From JAFAXD01 sp035472475 (GTDB lineage Bacteria; Pseudomonadota; Alphaproteobacteria; Rhizobiales; Xanthobacteraceae), in NCBI GenBank assembly GCA_035472475.1, contig DATIPA010000240.1:1-43586 (forward strand): a stretch of DNA of 43,586 bases, in the 5' to 3' direction. Under the pieces are notes generated by a model. The model was not told where the DNA came from. It did not search any database and saw only the letters and a program-made list of their open reading frames with translations. Both the position numbers and the translations under genes were made by a program. Positions 1-8,365 of this stretch are shown here, piece by piece. Position 1 is the stretch's first letter. Every line of letters starts with the position of its first letter.

Positions 1-159
1 GGACTGAAGACGGCTTAACGGCGTTCGCCGGCCGTTCACCGCGCGATTTTGCACCCCCATCCCGCCTCCGCGGCCGCTTGTGCTCGGCCGGGCAAGCCTT
101 CATAGATCACGCCGCAAAATGCGTAGCGGCCGCTTGGCCGGTTCATCAGGGAGGTTTGC

Positions 160-828
160 GTGGGATCGAATGTTACGTTGACCGCGTCGGACGGATTCAA
201 GCTCGGCGCCTACCGGGCCGAACCGCAAGGCAAGCCGAAGGGTGGTCTGGTCGTCATCCAGGAGATCTTCGGGGTCAACCACCACATCAAGGCGGTGTGC
301 GACCGTTTCGCGGCGCAAGGCTACCTCGCGGTCGCGCCCGCGCTGTTCGACCGCTACACGCCTAATTTCGAGACCGGATATTCGCCGGCCGAGATCGAGC
401 ACGCCCGTCAGTACATCGGCAAGCTCGACTTCGGCAAAGTGCTTGCGGACACGCAGGCTGCGATCGACAGCGCGAAATCGGCCGGCAAGGTCGGCATCGT
501 CGGCTACTGCCTTGGCGGTTCGGTCGCGTTCATGGCCGCCTGCAAGCTCGGCGGACTGTCCTGCGCGATCGGTTATTACGGCGGCATGATCGCGAAGAAT
601 GCCGACGAAAAGCCCAAGGTGCCGACGATGCTGCATTTCGGCGAGACCGATCATTCGATCCCGATGTCGGACGTCGAAATCGTCAAGCAAAAGCGTCCGG
701 ACGTGGAAACCTATGTCTACCCGGCGGGCCACGGCTTCAGTTGCGATGAGCGGCCGAGTTTCCACGAGCCGAGCCACAAGCAGGCGCTCGATCGCACGCT
801 GGCATGGCTGAAGAAATACGTGGGCTGA
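160..828 (+). CDS. Dienelactone hydrolase family protein
   Basis: A 222-residue alpha/beta hydrolase of the dienelactone hydrolase (DLH) family, which opens lactone or ester rings using a cysteine nucleophile. The triad is visible: Cys117 in the elbow GYCLGG, Asp164 in GETDHS and His191 in PAGHGF. Glu35 in IQEIFG is the family's regulatory glutamate. The start is GTG, chosen because AGGGAGG lies at 148-154 with good spacing. There is no signal peptide, so it is cytoplasmic. It converges with the YqhA-type gene on the other strand. No aromatic degradation genes are adjacent, so the true substrate is unknown; many family members are general esterases. The family is certain, the specific reaction is not. 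Confidence 0.93.
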   Translation: MGSNVTLTASDGFKLGAYRAEPQGKPKGGLVVIQEIFGVNHHIKAVCDRFAAQGYLAVAPALFDRYTPNFETGYSPAEIEHARQYIGKLDFGKVLADTQAAIDSAKSAGKVGIVGYCLGGSVAFMAACKLGGLSCAIGYYGGMIAKNADEKPKVPTMLHFGETDHSIPMSDVEIVKQKRPDVETYVYPAGHGFSCDERPSFHEPSHKQALDRTLAWLKKYVG

Positions 829-865
829 GACCGATCGGGTAATCGGTGGACCGCGCGGAGCCCAA

Positions 866-1378
866 TCATTCCTTATCTCGGGAGGGTCCGAGCCGATCGG
901 CCGGCGCAAGGCCTAGTGTCGCCATCACGATCGTCAGGAGCAGACCGATCAGCCACGCCAGCCGCGACGTGTCCTTGTAGCTCTCGATATCGAGATAGAC
1001 TTCGGTCGCGGCGAGCACGCCGATAACAACCACGGTGCCGAGCAGTTTCTGCTTGGTCGCCGAGAAATCCACCTCCGTCATCCAGACCGGCCATTCCGGG
1101 TGCTGGGCGCGATCGAGCTTGCGTACGAAGTTCGAGTAGCTCGAAAAGATGATGATCAGGAGCAAGTTCGCGGTTAGCGCGAAGTCTGCGAGCGTGAGCA
1201 CGCCCACGATCACGTCGGAGCCGCGCGCCGACGGCAGCGCGACAATCACTTCCCACAGGTGAACCGCGAACTTGCAGACCAGAACGCCGAGGCCGACCAC
1301 GAGCCCGAGCAGGATAGGCACTACCAGCCAGCGGCTGAACGAAATCACGCTTTCGATCAACCGCTGGATCGACGTCAT
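866..1378 (-). CDS. YqhA/UPF0114 family membrane protein
   Basis: About 170 residues with hydrophobic segments near residues 16-40, 55-80, 112-128 and 138-160. The N-terminus resembles E. coli YqhA (UPF0114), with the pattern ...SRWLVVPILLGL...FAVHLWE. The function of this inner-membrane family is not established. I chose ATG at 1378 because it aligns with the family start; an in-frame TTG at 1393 would add five residues. It lies directly downstream of msrA on the same strand (27 bp gap to this start) and may be co-transcribed with it. Confidence 0.85.
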   Translation of the reverse strand: MTSIQRLIESVISFSRWLVVPILLGLVVGLGVLVCKFAVHLWEVIVALPSARGSDVIVGVLTLADFALTANLLLIIIFSSYSNFVRKLDRAQHPEWPVWMTEVDFSATKQKLLGTVVVIGVLAATEVYLDIESYKDTSRLAWLIGLLLTIVMATLGLAPADRLGPSRDKE

Positions 1379-1404
1379 CACTGCCACCGGCAAGGCCTAG
1401 GGGA

Positions 1405-2064
1405 TCAGTGCGCCGCAGCCCCTGTTCCGATCGGACAAGCGACGCCGACGCCGCCAAGCCCGCAATAGCCCATCGGGTTCTTGGCGAGGTACTGCTGGTG
1501 ATAGTCCTCGGCAAAATAAAATTCCGGGGCGTCGAGAACCTCGGTCGTAATCGCGCCGTAACCCTTGGCCTTGAGCGCCTTCTCGAAGGCGGCTTTTGAC
1601 GCTTCAGCCGCTTTGCGTTGTTCCGGCGTGTAGACATAGATGCCGGATCGATACTGTGTGCCGACGTCATTGCCCTGGCGCATGCCCTGCGTCGGGTCGT
1701 GATTTTCCCAGAACGTCTTCAGCAACTGCTCATAGGAAATTTTCGCGGGATCGTAGACGACGAGCACGACTTCGTTATGCCCGGTCCTGCCGGTGCAAAC
1801 TTCCTCGTAGGTCGGATTTGGGGTCTGTCCGGCTGCATAACCTACGGCCGTTGCGTAGACGCCGTCACCGAGCTCCCAGAACTTGCGCTCGGCCCCCCTG
1901 AAGCAGCCCATGCCGAACAGGGCGGTTGCAAGGCCGCTCGGGTAGGGCCCCTTGAGCGGATGGCCGTTGACGAAATGATGGGAAGCGGTCTGCAGCGCGC
2001 GTGGCCGACCTGGCAGTGCTTTGCCCGGCGCAGGCATTTCCAGCGATTTCTTGAACAAGAACAT
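1405..2064 (-). CDS. msrA: Peptide-methionine (S)-S-oxide reductase MsrA
   Basis: A 219-residue MsrA that reduces the S-epimer of methionine sulfoxide in proteins. Catalytic Cys54 lies in GMGCFRGAERKFW, and resolving cysteines Cys201 and Cys210 sit in the C-terminal GYCGLGG...ACP. Other conserved blocks are PTYEEVCTGRTGHNE, WENHDPTQGMRQGNDVGTQYRS and the EDYHQQYL region. The odd point is that the usual GCFWG motif reads GCFRG: Trp56 is Arg (AGG instead of TGG, one base change). That aromatic residue normally helps form the substrate methyl pocket. The gene has a good ribosome binding site (GGGAG just upstream of the ATG) and a long N-terminal extension common in alphaproteobacteria. Confidence 0.95.
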   Translation of the reverse strand: MFLFKKSLEMPAPGKALPGRPRALQTASHHFVNGHPLKGPYPSGLATALFGMGCFRGAERKFWELGDGVYATAVGYAAGQTPNPTYEEVCTGRTGHNEVVLVVYDPAKISYEQLLKTFWENHDPTQGMRQGNDVGTQYRSGIYVYTPEQRKAAEASKAAFEKALKAKGYGAITTEVLDAPEFYFAEDYHQQYLAKNPMGYCGLGGVGVACPIGTGAAAH

Positions 2065-2172
2065 CGTCGATCTCCCTTAGGGCCGTCGCCTATATAAGCA
2101 CGAACTTGAACGTTCGCACGGCTCACTTGGCGAGCGTCTCAGCCGAGTTCGCTCGGAGCCCGGCTCCTCGGT

Positions 2173-2493
2173 TTAATCGCGGGCGTATCCGATCAGCGGC
2201 TTCTTCTTGCGACCAAGCAGGATCAGGAGCCCCCCAATGATGCCGAACACCAGCCAGACCGGCTGTTCCAGCACCGTCATGATGACCGGATTCCACAACC
2301 ACGGTGAGACGTGATGCTCCACCGCCGGCTGTAGCATCGAGAGGCTGTTCTGGTGAATGTTGGACCAGAGTTGATCGACCCTCACGCTGTTGAGCGCGCC
2401 GTTCGCGACCCAGCCAGCGCCGTCGTAAACAAGGAAAATAAAGGCCGCCGCGAGGATCCAGAGGCCGAGGAACCGGAGCAGGAAGCGGATCAT
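2173..2493 (-). CDS. Small conserved-type membrane protein, function unknown
   Basis: A 106-residue protein with a hydrophobic N-terminal segment (about residues 5-24) and a second one (about residues 78-94), followed by a basic GRKKKP tail. This suggests two membrane spans with both ends in the cytoplasm and a soluble loop containing the VRVDQLWSNIHQNSLSMLQP stretch between them. I recognise no named family. It lies upstream of msrA on the same strand, 108 bp away, and is divergent from the malic enzyme gene. No strong ribosome binding site is visible, so the start is uncertain. Confidence 0.7.
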   Translation of the reverse strand: MIRFLLRFLGLWILAAAFIFLVYDGAGWVANGALNSVRVDQLWSNIHQNSLSMLQPAVEHHVSPWLWNPVIMTVLEQPVWLVFGIIGGLLILLGRKKKPLIGYARD

Positions 2494-2676
2494 GAGTGTG
2501 TCACTTCGATGTGAACATTGGACTTAATACCCGCCGCGCGGTGACGCAACCGGGGGTGAGGCGCTCGGTTGGCGGCCACGCCACACCGGCCGCCGGTCGG
2601 AGAAAACCCGTGACCGCCGTCCGCGAAAAATGCTCTAACCTCGCGTTTCGCCGTGTGGGCAGGATAGGGAATTGAA

Positions 2677-4956
2677 ATGTCCGTTAGATCCGGGGGCCGC
2701 GGCAAGCGCCCGACTTTCACCGACCTGGAAGCCCTGCAGTTTCATAGCCAAGGGCGCCCGGGCAAGCTGGAGGTCGTGGCGACGAAACCAATGGCGACCC
2801 AGCGCGACCTCTCGCTCGCTTATTCGCCCGGCGTTGCCATCCCGGTGCTTGCCATCGCCGACGATGAAAGCCGCGCATATGACTACACGACTAAAGGCAA
2901 CTTCGTGGCCGTCATCACCAACGGTACGGCCATTCTTGGGCTCGGCAATCGCGGCGCGCTGGCGGCCAAGCCGGTGATGGAAGGCAAATCGGTTCTGTTC
3001 AAGCGCTTTGCCGACGTGGATTCGATCGATCTCGAAGTATCGACCGAGGACCCCGACGAGTTCATCAACTGCATTAGGTTTCTCGGCAAAAGCTGGGGGG
3101 GCATCAACCTCGAGGACATCAAGGCGCCCGAGTGCTTCATCATCGAGCAGAAGCTGCGCGAGTTACTCGATATCCCGGTGTTTCACGACGATCAGCACGG
3201 CACCGCGATCATCGCAGCAGCCGGTCTTCTCAACGCGCTCGACCTCACCGGACGCACGGTGGCGAGCACCCGACTGGTGTGCAATGGCGCCGGCGCAGCC
3301 GGCATTGCGTGCCTGGAGCTCTTGCGCGCGATTGGGTTTCGGCCGGAAAACCTGATCCTGTGTGACACCAAGGGCGTGATCTTTGAGGGCCGCACGGAAG
3401 GCATGAACCAGTGGAAGTCAGGCTTTGCGATTAAGACCAAGGCGCGCTCGCTTGCGGACGCGCTGGCCGGTGCCGACGTGTTTTTCGGCCTGTCGGTCAA
3501 GGGAGCAGTGACGCAGGACATGGTGAAATCCATGGCGGCGAAGCCGATCATCTTCGCCATGGCCAATCCCGATCCGGAAATCACCGTTGAGGAGGTCGCG
3601 GCCGTGCGCGAGGACGCCATCATGGCGACTGGCCGCTCGGATTACCCGAACCAGATCAATAATGTGCTTGGCTTTCCCTATATTTTTCGCGGCGCGCTCG
3701 ACGTGCGGGCGACCACCATCAACATGGAGATGAAGATCGCCGCCGCCCGCGCGCTCGCCGACCTTGCCCGCGAGGATGTGCCCGACGAAGTCGCGGCTGC
3801 CTATGGGGCGCGACCGAAGTTCGGCCCGGACTACATCATTCCAGTCCCGTTCGATCCGCGACTGATCTCATCGGTGCCGCCGGCGGTCGCGAAAGCCGCG
3901 ATGGACACCGGCGTTGCCCGCAGACCGATTGTCGACATGGGCGAATATCGCCATCAGCTGCGGTCGCGCCGCGATCCGATTGCCGGCGTGCTCGCGCGCA
4001 TATTCGAGCGTCTGCGCCGCCAGCCCAAGCGCGTCGTGTTCGCGGAGGGTGAGGAGGAACAGGTCATCCGCGCGGCGTCGAGCTTCGTTCAGCAGGGACT
4101 CGGCACCGCGCTGCTGGTCGGCCGCGAAGAGCGGGTGCATCAGACCGCCAAGGAGGCGGGGTTCGAGATCTCGGAGGGGATCGAGATCGTCAACGCCCGC
4201 CTGTCGCGGCGTAATGCGTCCTATGCGGCGTATCTCTACGAGCGTTTGCAACGTCGTGGGTTCTTGCAACGCGACTGTCAGCGACTGGTCAACCAGGACC
4301 GCAATCATTTCGCCGCCTGCATGGTCGCGCTCGGCGATGCGGACGCCATGGTGACAGGTGTAACCCGCAATTTCTCGGTCGCGCTCGAAGACGTCCGGCG
4401 CTGTATCGACCCCAAGCCCGGGCACCGGGTGATGGGCGTATCGCTGGTGCTGGCGCGTGGCCGCACGGTGCTCGTTGCCGACACCGCGGTAACCGAGATG
4501 CCAGAGGCCACCGATATTGCCGAGATCGCGACCGAGGCCGCGGGCGTCGCACGCAAGCTCGGCTATGAACCGCGGCTTGCCCTGCTGGCGTTCTCTACGT
4601 TCGGCCACCCGCCGGGAGAACGCTCCGCGCGGGTGCAGGAAGCAGTTCAAATTCTGGACCGCAGCCGCGTCGACTTTGAATACGACGGCGAGATGGCAGC
4701 CGATGTGGCGCTCAACCCGGACCTGATGGCGGCGTACCCGTTTTGCCGCCTATCGGGGCCGGCCAACGTCCTGATCATGCCGGCATTCCACTCCGCTGCC
4801 ATCTCAACCAAAATGCTGCAGGAACTCGGGGGTGCCCATGTGATCGGTCCGTTGCTGGTCGGCCTTGACCGGTCGGTACAGATTGTCAGCCTGTCCGCCA
4901 AGGACACTGATCTCGTCAACATGGCGGCGCTCGCCGGCTATAACGTCAGCGGTTGA
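2677..4956 (+). CDS. maeB: NADP-dependent malic enzyme with C-terminal phosphotransacetylase-like domain
   Basis: A 759-residue MaeB-type malic enzyme that oxidatively decarboxylates malate to pyruvate with NADP. The malic enzyme part (residues about 15-430) contains SLAYSPGVA, TNGTAILGLGN, FADVDSIDLEV, the metal-site block IPVFHDDQHGTA, the Rossmann motif GAGAAGIA and MANPDPEI. Residues about 440-759 form a phosphotransacetylase (PTA)-like domain, recognised by RVVFAEGEEEQVIRAA, GDADAMVTG and the C-terminal GPLLVGLDRSVQI. In the family this domain is regulatory, responding to acetyl-CoA, rather than catalytic. The ATG is preceded by AGGATAGGGA. Full length is typical for this fusion, which is standard in proteobacteria. 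Confidence 0.97.
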   Translation: MSVRSGGRGKRPTFTDLEALQFHSQGRPGKLEVVATKPMATQRDLSLAYSPGVAIPVLAIADDESRAYDYTTKGNFVAVITNGTAILGLGNRGALAAKPVMEGKSVLFKRFADVDSIDLEVSTEDPDEFINCIRFLGKSWGGINLEDIKAPECFIIEQKLRELLDIPVFHDDQHGTAIIAAAGLLNALDLTGRTVASTRLVCNGAGAAGIACLELLRAIGFRPENLILCDTKGVIFEGRTEGMNQWKSGFAIKTKARSLADALAGADVFFGLSVKGAVTQDMVKSMAAKPIIFAMANPDPEITVEEVAAVREDAIMATGRSDYPNQINNVLGFPYIFRGALDVRATTINMEMKIAAARALADLAREDVPDEVAAAYGARPKFGPDYIIPVPFDPRLISSVPPAVAKAAMDTGVARRPIVDMGEYRHQLRSRRDPIAGVLARIFERLRRQPKRVVFAEGEEEQVIRAASSFVQQGLGTALLVGREERVHQTAKEAGFEISEGIEIVNARLSRRNASYAAYLYERLQRRGFLQRDCQRLVNQDRNHFAACMVALGDADAMVTGVTRNFSVALEDVRRCIDPKPGHRVMGVSLVLARGRTVLVADTAVTEMPEATDIAEIATEAAGVARKLGYEPRLALLAFSTFGHPPGERSARVQEAVQILDRSRVDFEYDGEMAADVALNPDLMAAYPFCRLSGPANVLIMPAFHSAAISTKMLQELGGAHVIGPLLVGLDRSVQIVSLSAKDTDLVNMAALAGYNVSG

Positions 4957-5070
4957 CGCCGCCGCCGCTGGCCGATAAGACCCGGGCCAAAGCGGCGGGG
5001 GTGATCTCCGCCGTATGCGTTTTTATCGTCGGGATGGCCGCAATCGCGGTCCCGAGCACAGGATGACCCA

Positions 5071-5334
5071 ATGGCCAACACCAAATCGGCACGCAAAGCC
5101 ACGCGCAAGATCGCTCGCCGCACCGCTGTCAATAAATCGCGCCGGTCGCAAATGCGAACAGCGGTACGTGACGTCGAGGCGGCCATTGCGTCCGGCGATA
5201 AGAAAAGCGCGCTCGCGGCGCTCAAGGCAGCCGAGCCGCAGCTGGTGCGCGCTGCGCGCAAGGGCGTCCTTCACAAGAAGACAGCGAGCCGAAAGATCTC
5301 GCGCCTGACCAAGCAGCTCGCAAAACTCCCGTAG
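5071..5334 (+). CDS. rpsT: 30S ribosomal protein S20
   Basis: An 87-residue, strongly basic protein beginning MANTKSARKATRK, the diagnostic S20 N-terminus, with the helical tail HKKTASRKISRLTKQLAKL. It binds 16S rRNA in 30S subunit assembly. An AGGA at about 5060 gives a ribosome binding site and the stop is TAG. Its place just before dnaA is a conserved alphaproteobacterial arrangement. A long untranslated region separates the two genes, so dnaA probably has its own promoter. Confidence 0.98.
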   Translation: MANTKSARKATRKIARRTAVNKSRRSQMRTAVRDVEAAIASGDKKSALAALKAAEPQLVRAARKGVLHKKTASRKISRLTKQLAKLP

Positions 5335-6431
5335 TGACCGGCGATTTGATTAACGTGCGGATTTCGCGCTTCAAAGCGACGGCGCGTGCACGCCACCGTC
5401 ATTAGCGTTTGAATTTCTTTGCTGCGCCGCAGCGCGCCGTCGAGCGGTGCTCGCGAGTGACGATTTGATTTTTGACAGTCGTTGCTTGGCACGTGCCCGG
5501 CGACCGTAACGTGACCACGCTCAGGTGGTCGTGCCGCGCGTTTCAGTTTCTTACAGAGCGTGATCGTTCAAGTTGGTCGCGCGGGTTACCTTGGAAATTT
5601 GCGCAGAGAAAATTTCGAAAGAAGAGAAACTTAGACTTAACGCGCACAAGTGGACTTTAAAAAACTGTCACGCACGCGTTCTGGCCGACGCTTTTCAAGT
5701 TTTTCTCGATTCCGCACGCGACAATTTTGTAACACGAGGGGCTTTGCCGAATCTTATCGCGAATTCATTAAGTTGATACGTGGCGCATTAACCGCGAACG
5801 CGCGCACGCAAGCGCAAGCGTGCGCGGTTTGTGACATGCGGTTCATGAAATTCGTTGAAGCCGTCGATCCGTTATGTATCATCGCCCTCCGTCGTCGGGC
5901 CACCGGCGGCACCTCAGTCAACGCTAGAAGAAACTTTTCGTTCATCTGCGGATGACGGCGGAGTGGCTTTGTCTCACGACATGCTCCGTTGGGTACATCC
6001 GAAGCAAGGAGCTCGGTTCGAGACGACCCAAGGCCCCCGTTGGTGCGAATAAGAGGATGCGCCAGACGAAGCCGAGGGTTTGGGGTCTTGCTGTTTTGCT
6101 AGCCGGAACAAGAACAGGGTACCTCAAGCGGAGGGCGACATGACGTTGCGGGTGTGGCTAGGATCGAAGCTCGAATGCAGTGTCTCGGACAGACTCAATA
6201 CCGATTGCGCCCAGGCAGGTTCGGAGCGCGCCGATCGCTCCATCCACAGCAGCATGGTCAAGCTGATGGAGCCCGCTCCGCCGGGATGACACCGGCGGCA
6301 CGCTCGTAGAGCGCGCTTTCGCCTTCTTTCCCCATCTTCGGCGCGAATGTTGCGCCACCCGATCCCAATCTGCGGCGCCAGTGCGTGCCGCGGTCCCCCG
6401 TCCGAGGCAGCTTCATTAACATTCGATTGGA
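5335..6431. other. Gene-free 1.1 kb rpsT-dnaA intergenic region
   Basis: No reading frame here looks like protein on either strand; the longest ones are low-complexity and Arg/Ser-rich. The middle (about 5590-5790) is clearly richer in A and T than its surroundings. It holds two GANTC sites (5708-5712 and 5749-5753), with a third at 6192-6196. GANTC is the CcrM methylation target that times dnaA transcription in Caulobacter. A 9-bp hairpin sits at 5801-5826. I could not find good DnaA boxes (TTATCCACA-like), so I do not call this the replication origin. It most likely carries the dnaA promoter and a long leader. Confidence 0.6.
5801..5826. repeat. Perfect 9-bp inverted repeat in the dnaA upstream region
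   Basis: The arms CGCGCACGC (5801-5809) and GCGTGCGCG (5818-5826) are exact reverse complements around the 8-base loop AAGCGCAA. There is no T-run after it, so it is not a classical terminator. It lies at the edge of the AT-rich stretch and could be a protein-binding palindrome or an RNA hairpin in the dnaA leader. Confidence 0.6.
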
Positions 6432-7949
6432 ATGGCCGTGATCGACCCCTCTCTCGCCTATCACCGCGACACCGCCGCCTCCGCGGTGTCCCTTCCGATG
6501 CAAGCGCGCGCGCGCCCACTGACGAACTCTCCCGTATCGAGCCTGGATCAGGAACGCTGGAAGCGCGTCAAGGAGCGGCTGCGTGCGGAGGTGGGCGAGG
6601 ATATTTTCTCCAGCTGGTTTGCACGCATGGAACTCGAGGGCGCGGCCGGTGACACCGTGCGCTTCTCGGTTCCGACGAAATTCCTCAAAAGCTGGATTCA
6701 ATCCCATTACGTCGAGCGCGTGCTGGCTTGCTGGCAGGCCGAGGACCCGATCGTTTGCAAAATCGATTTGTCCGTGCGCTCCGCCGTTATCCGACAGGTG
6801 GCGCCCACGGGACTCTCGGAACCAGCGTGCGCGCAGCGACCTGCCGGCGAACTGCCGGAACTCCGCAGCCCGGGACCCGCCTTGGCGGCGCATGACGCCT
6901 TGGGCGGATCGCCTTTGGACCCGCGCCTGAATTTCGATACGTTTGTTATCGGCCGCTCCAACACGCTCGCTCATGCGGCGGCTCGCCAAGTCGCGACCGG
7001 ACATCGCGGCGATCCGGTGATGTTCAACCCACTCTACATCCACGCCGGCGTCGGGCTCGGCAAAACCCACCTCTTGCAGGCGATCACCTGGACCGGCAAC
7101 GCATCAAGCGACCGAAAGGTGCTCTACCTAACCGCCGAACGCTTCATCTATATCTTCGTGTCGGCACTGCGAAGCCACAATGCGCTCGCGCTCAAGGACA
7201 CGTTGCGAGGCATCGATGTCCTGGTCATCGACGACCTTCAATTCCTGCAAGGCAAACAGACCCACGCCGAGTTCTCGCACACGCTCAACTCGCTGATCGA
7301 CGCCGGCCGTCAGGTTGTGATTGCCGCCGACCATCCGCCGACCGAAATCGAGACCCTGGACGAGCGCGTACGCTCGCGGCTTGCGGGCGGGCTGGTGGTC
7401 GAGATGGGATCGCTCGGGGAAGAGCTACGGCACGAGATTCTTAACGCCCGGGTCAACGCCGCGCGCCAACATCATCCCGATTTCGACGTACCACCCATGG
7501 TGCTCAGCTATATCGCGAAGTCGGCCACGCACAACGGGCGTGACCTCGAGGGCGCGCTCAATCGCCTGCTTGCGTGCAGCAAGCTGACCGGCCAACCGAT
7601 CACCATGGAACTCGCCGAGCGCGAGATGCGCGATCTGGTCCGACCGGGCGATCAGAAGCGGGTCAAAATCGAAGACATCCAGCGGATCGTGTCGCGTCAT
7701 TACAATGTCAGTCGCGGCGACCTGTTGTCGGCGCGGCGAACCGCCAACGTGGTTCGTCCGCGGCAGGTTGCCATGTATCTCGCCAAGACCATGACCTTGC
7801 GCTCGTTACCTGAAATCGGACGCCGGTTTGGCGGCCGCGACCATACCACCGTGCTGCACGCCGTCCGCAAGATTGAGCATTTGGTTGGCAGCGACCAGAC
7901 GTTGGCCGAGGAAGTCGAGTCGCTCAAGCGCCAGCTGCAGCAGGACTAG
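6432..7949 (+). CDS. dnaA: Chromosomal replication initiator protein DnaA
   Basis: A 505-residue initiator that binds DnaA boxes, melts the origin and loads helicase. Domain I is at about residues 38-115 (ERWKRVKERLRAEVGEDIFSSWF) and a variable linker runs to about 160. The AAA+ domain III has Walker A GVGLGKT at 206-212 and Walker B VLVIDDLQF at about 263-271. Domain IV carries the DNA-binding signature GGRDHTTVLHAV at 467-478. All key motifs are intact and the length is normal for alphaproteobacteria. The start at ATG 6432 has only a weak GGAA upstream. An in-frame ATG at residue 23 is possible but would shorten the N-terminus. Confidence 0.98.
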   Translation: MAVIDPSLAYHRDTAASAVSLPMQARARPLTNSPVSSLDQERWKRVKERLRAEVGEDIFSSWFARMELEGAAGDTVRFSVPTKFLKSWIQSHYVERVLACWQAEDPIVCKIDLSVRSAVIRQVAPTGLSEPACAQRPAGELPELRSPGPALAAHDALGGSPLDPRLNFDTFVIGRSNTLAHAAARQVATGHRGDPVMFNPLYIHAGVGLGKTHLLQAITWTGNASSDRKVLYLTAERFIYIFVSALRSHNALALKDTLRGIDVLVIDDLQFLQGKQTHAEFSHTLNSLIDAGRQVVIAADHPPTEIETLDERVRSRLAGGLVVEMGSLGEELRHEILNARVNAARQHHPDFDVPPMVLSYIAKSATHNGRDLEGALNRLLACSKLTGQPITMELAEREMRDLVRPGDQKRVKIEDIQRIVSRHYNVSRGDLLSARRTANVVRPRQVAMYLAKTMTLRSLPEIGRRFGGRDHTTVLHAVRKIEHLVGSDQTLAEEVESLKRQLQQD

Positions 7950-8365
7950 TCGGCCGCAAGCTCTCGCTTCCGCCCCCGGGAACCGGCTTGTTCGGCCGCC
8001 CGTGCGGCGGGGCCGCGAACTTCTGGAAAAGCACAAGGCAGCAAGCCCCTGCCCTTGCCTATTCGGCGCGGGCGCGTCAATTTCGGCGGGGCTGTGCGGC
8101 CGATTCACCCGACGCTTCGCCGGCGACGGCGCGAGATCGTCGGGGGCTTGGTGCCAGCTTCGGTTTGACGTGTGATCCGGGCCGCTTCCCACGCGGCGTC
8201 ATCCCCGGTGGCCTGACCCCGACATTTGGCAAGCCAGGTGTCGGGACAAGTCAGCCCACCAGAATATTTTGACCTTGTGGGGCGACGTTCCGATGAGATG
8301 CGAAGCATCTCTTCGGGTCGCACCAGATGGGCGGCGCGGGTTCCAATTAAGGTGGCGGGCTTCAC
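7950..8365. other. dnaA-dnaN intergenic region (416 bp) with hairpin
   Basis: No convincing gene is present. A hairpin at 8295-8311 is listed separately. The rest contains no clear promoter boxes that I can defend. The distance from dnaA suggests dnaN has its own promoter here rather than depending only on read-through. Confidence 0.5.
8295..8311. repeat. 7-bp hairpin upstream of dnaN
   Basis: GAGATGC (8295-8301) and GCATCTC (8305-8311) pair around the three-base loop GAA. The phrase is like short palindromic intergenic sequences seen in Bradyrhizobium-type genomes, so it may be a remnant of a dispersed repeat. It could also form in the dnaN leader RNA, 55 bases before the start codon. Confidence 0.5.

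Noticed and set aside
78..365. 95-residue frame overlapping the start of the dienelactone hydrolase gene
   Set aside because: Different frame, no ribosome binding site, low-quality protein; the DLH gene explains the region.
5335..6431. Replication origin between rpsT and dnaA
   Set aside because: No cluster of DnaA boxes could be found; in related alphaproteobacteria the origin is often elsewhere (near hemE).
6124..6519. 131-residue minus-strand frame before dnaA
   Set aside because: Arg-rich composition, overlaps dnaA start, no recognisable pattern.
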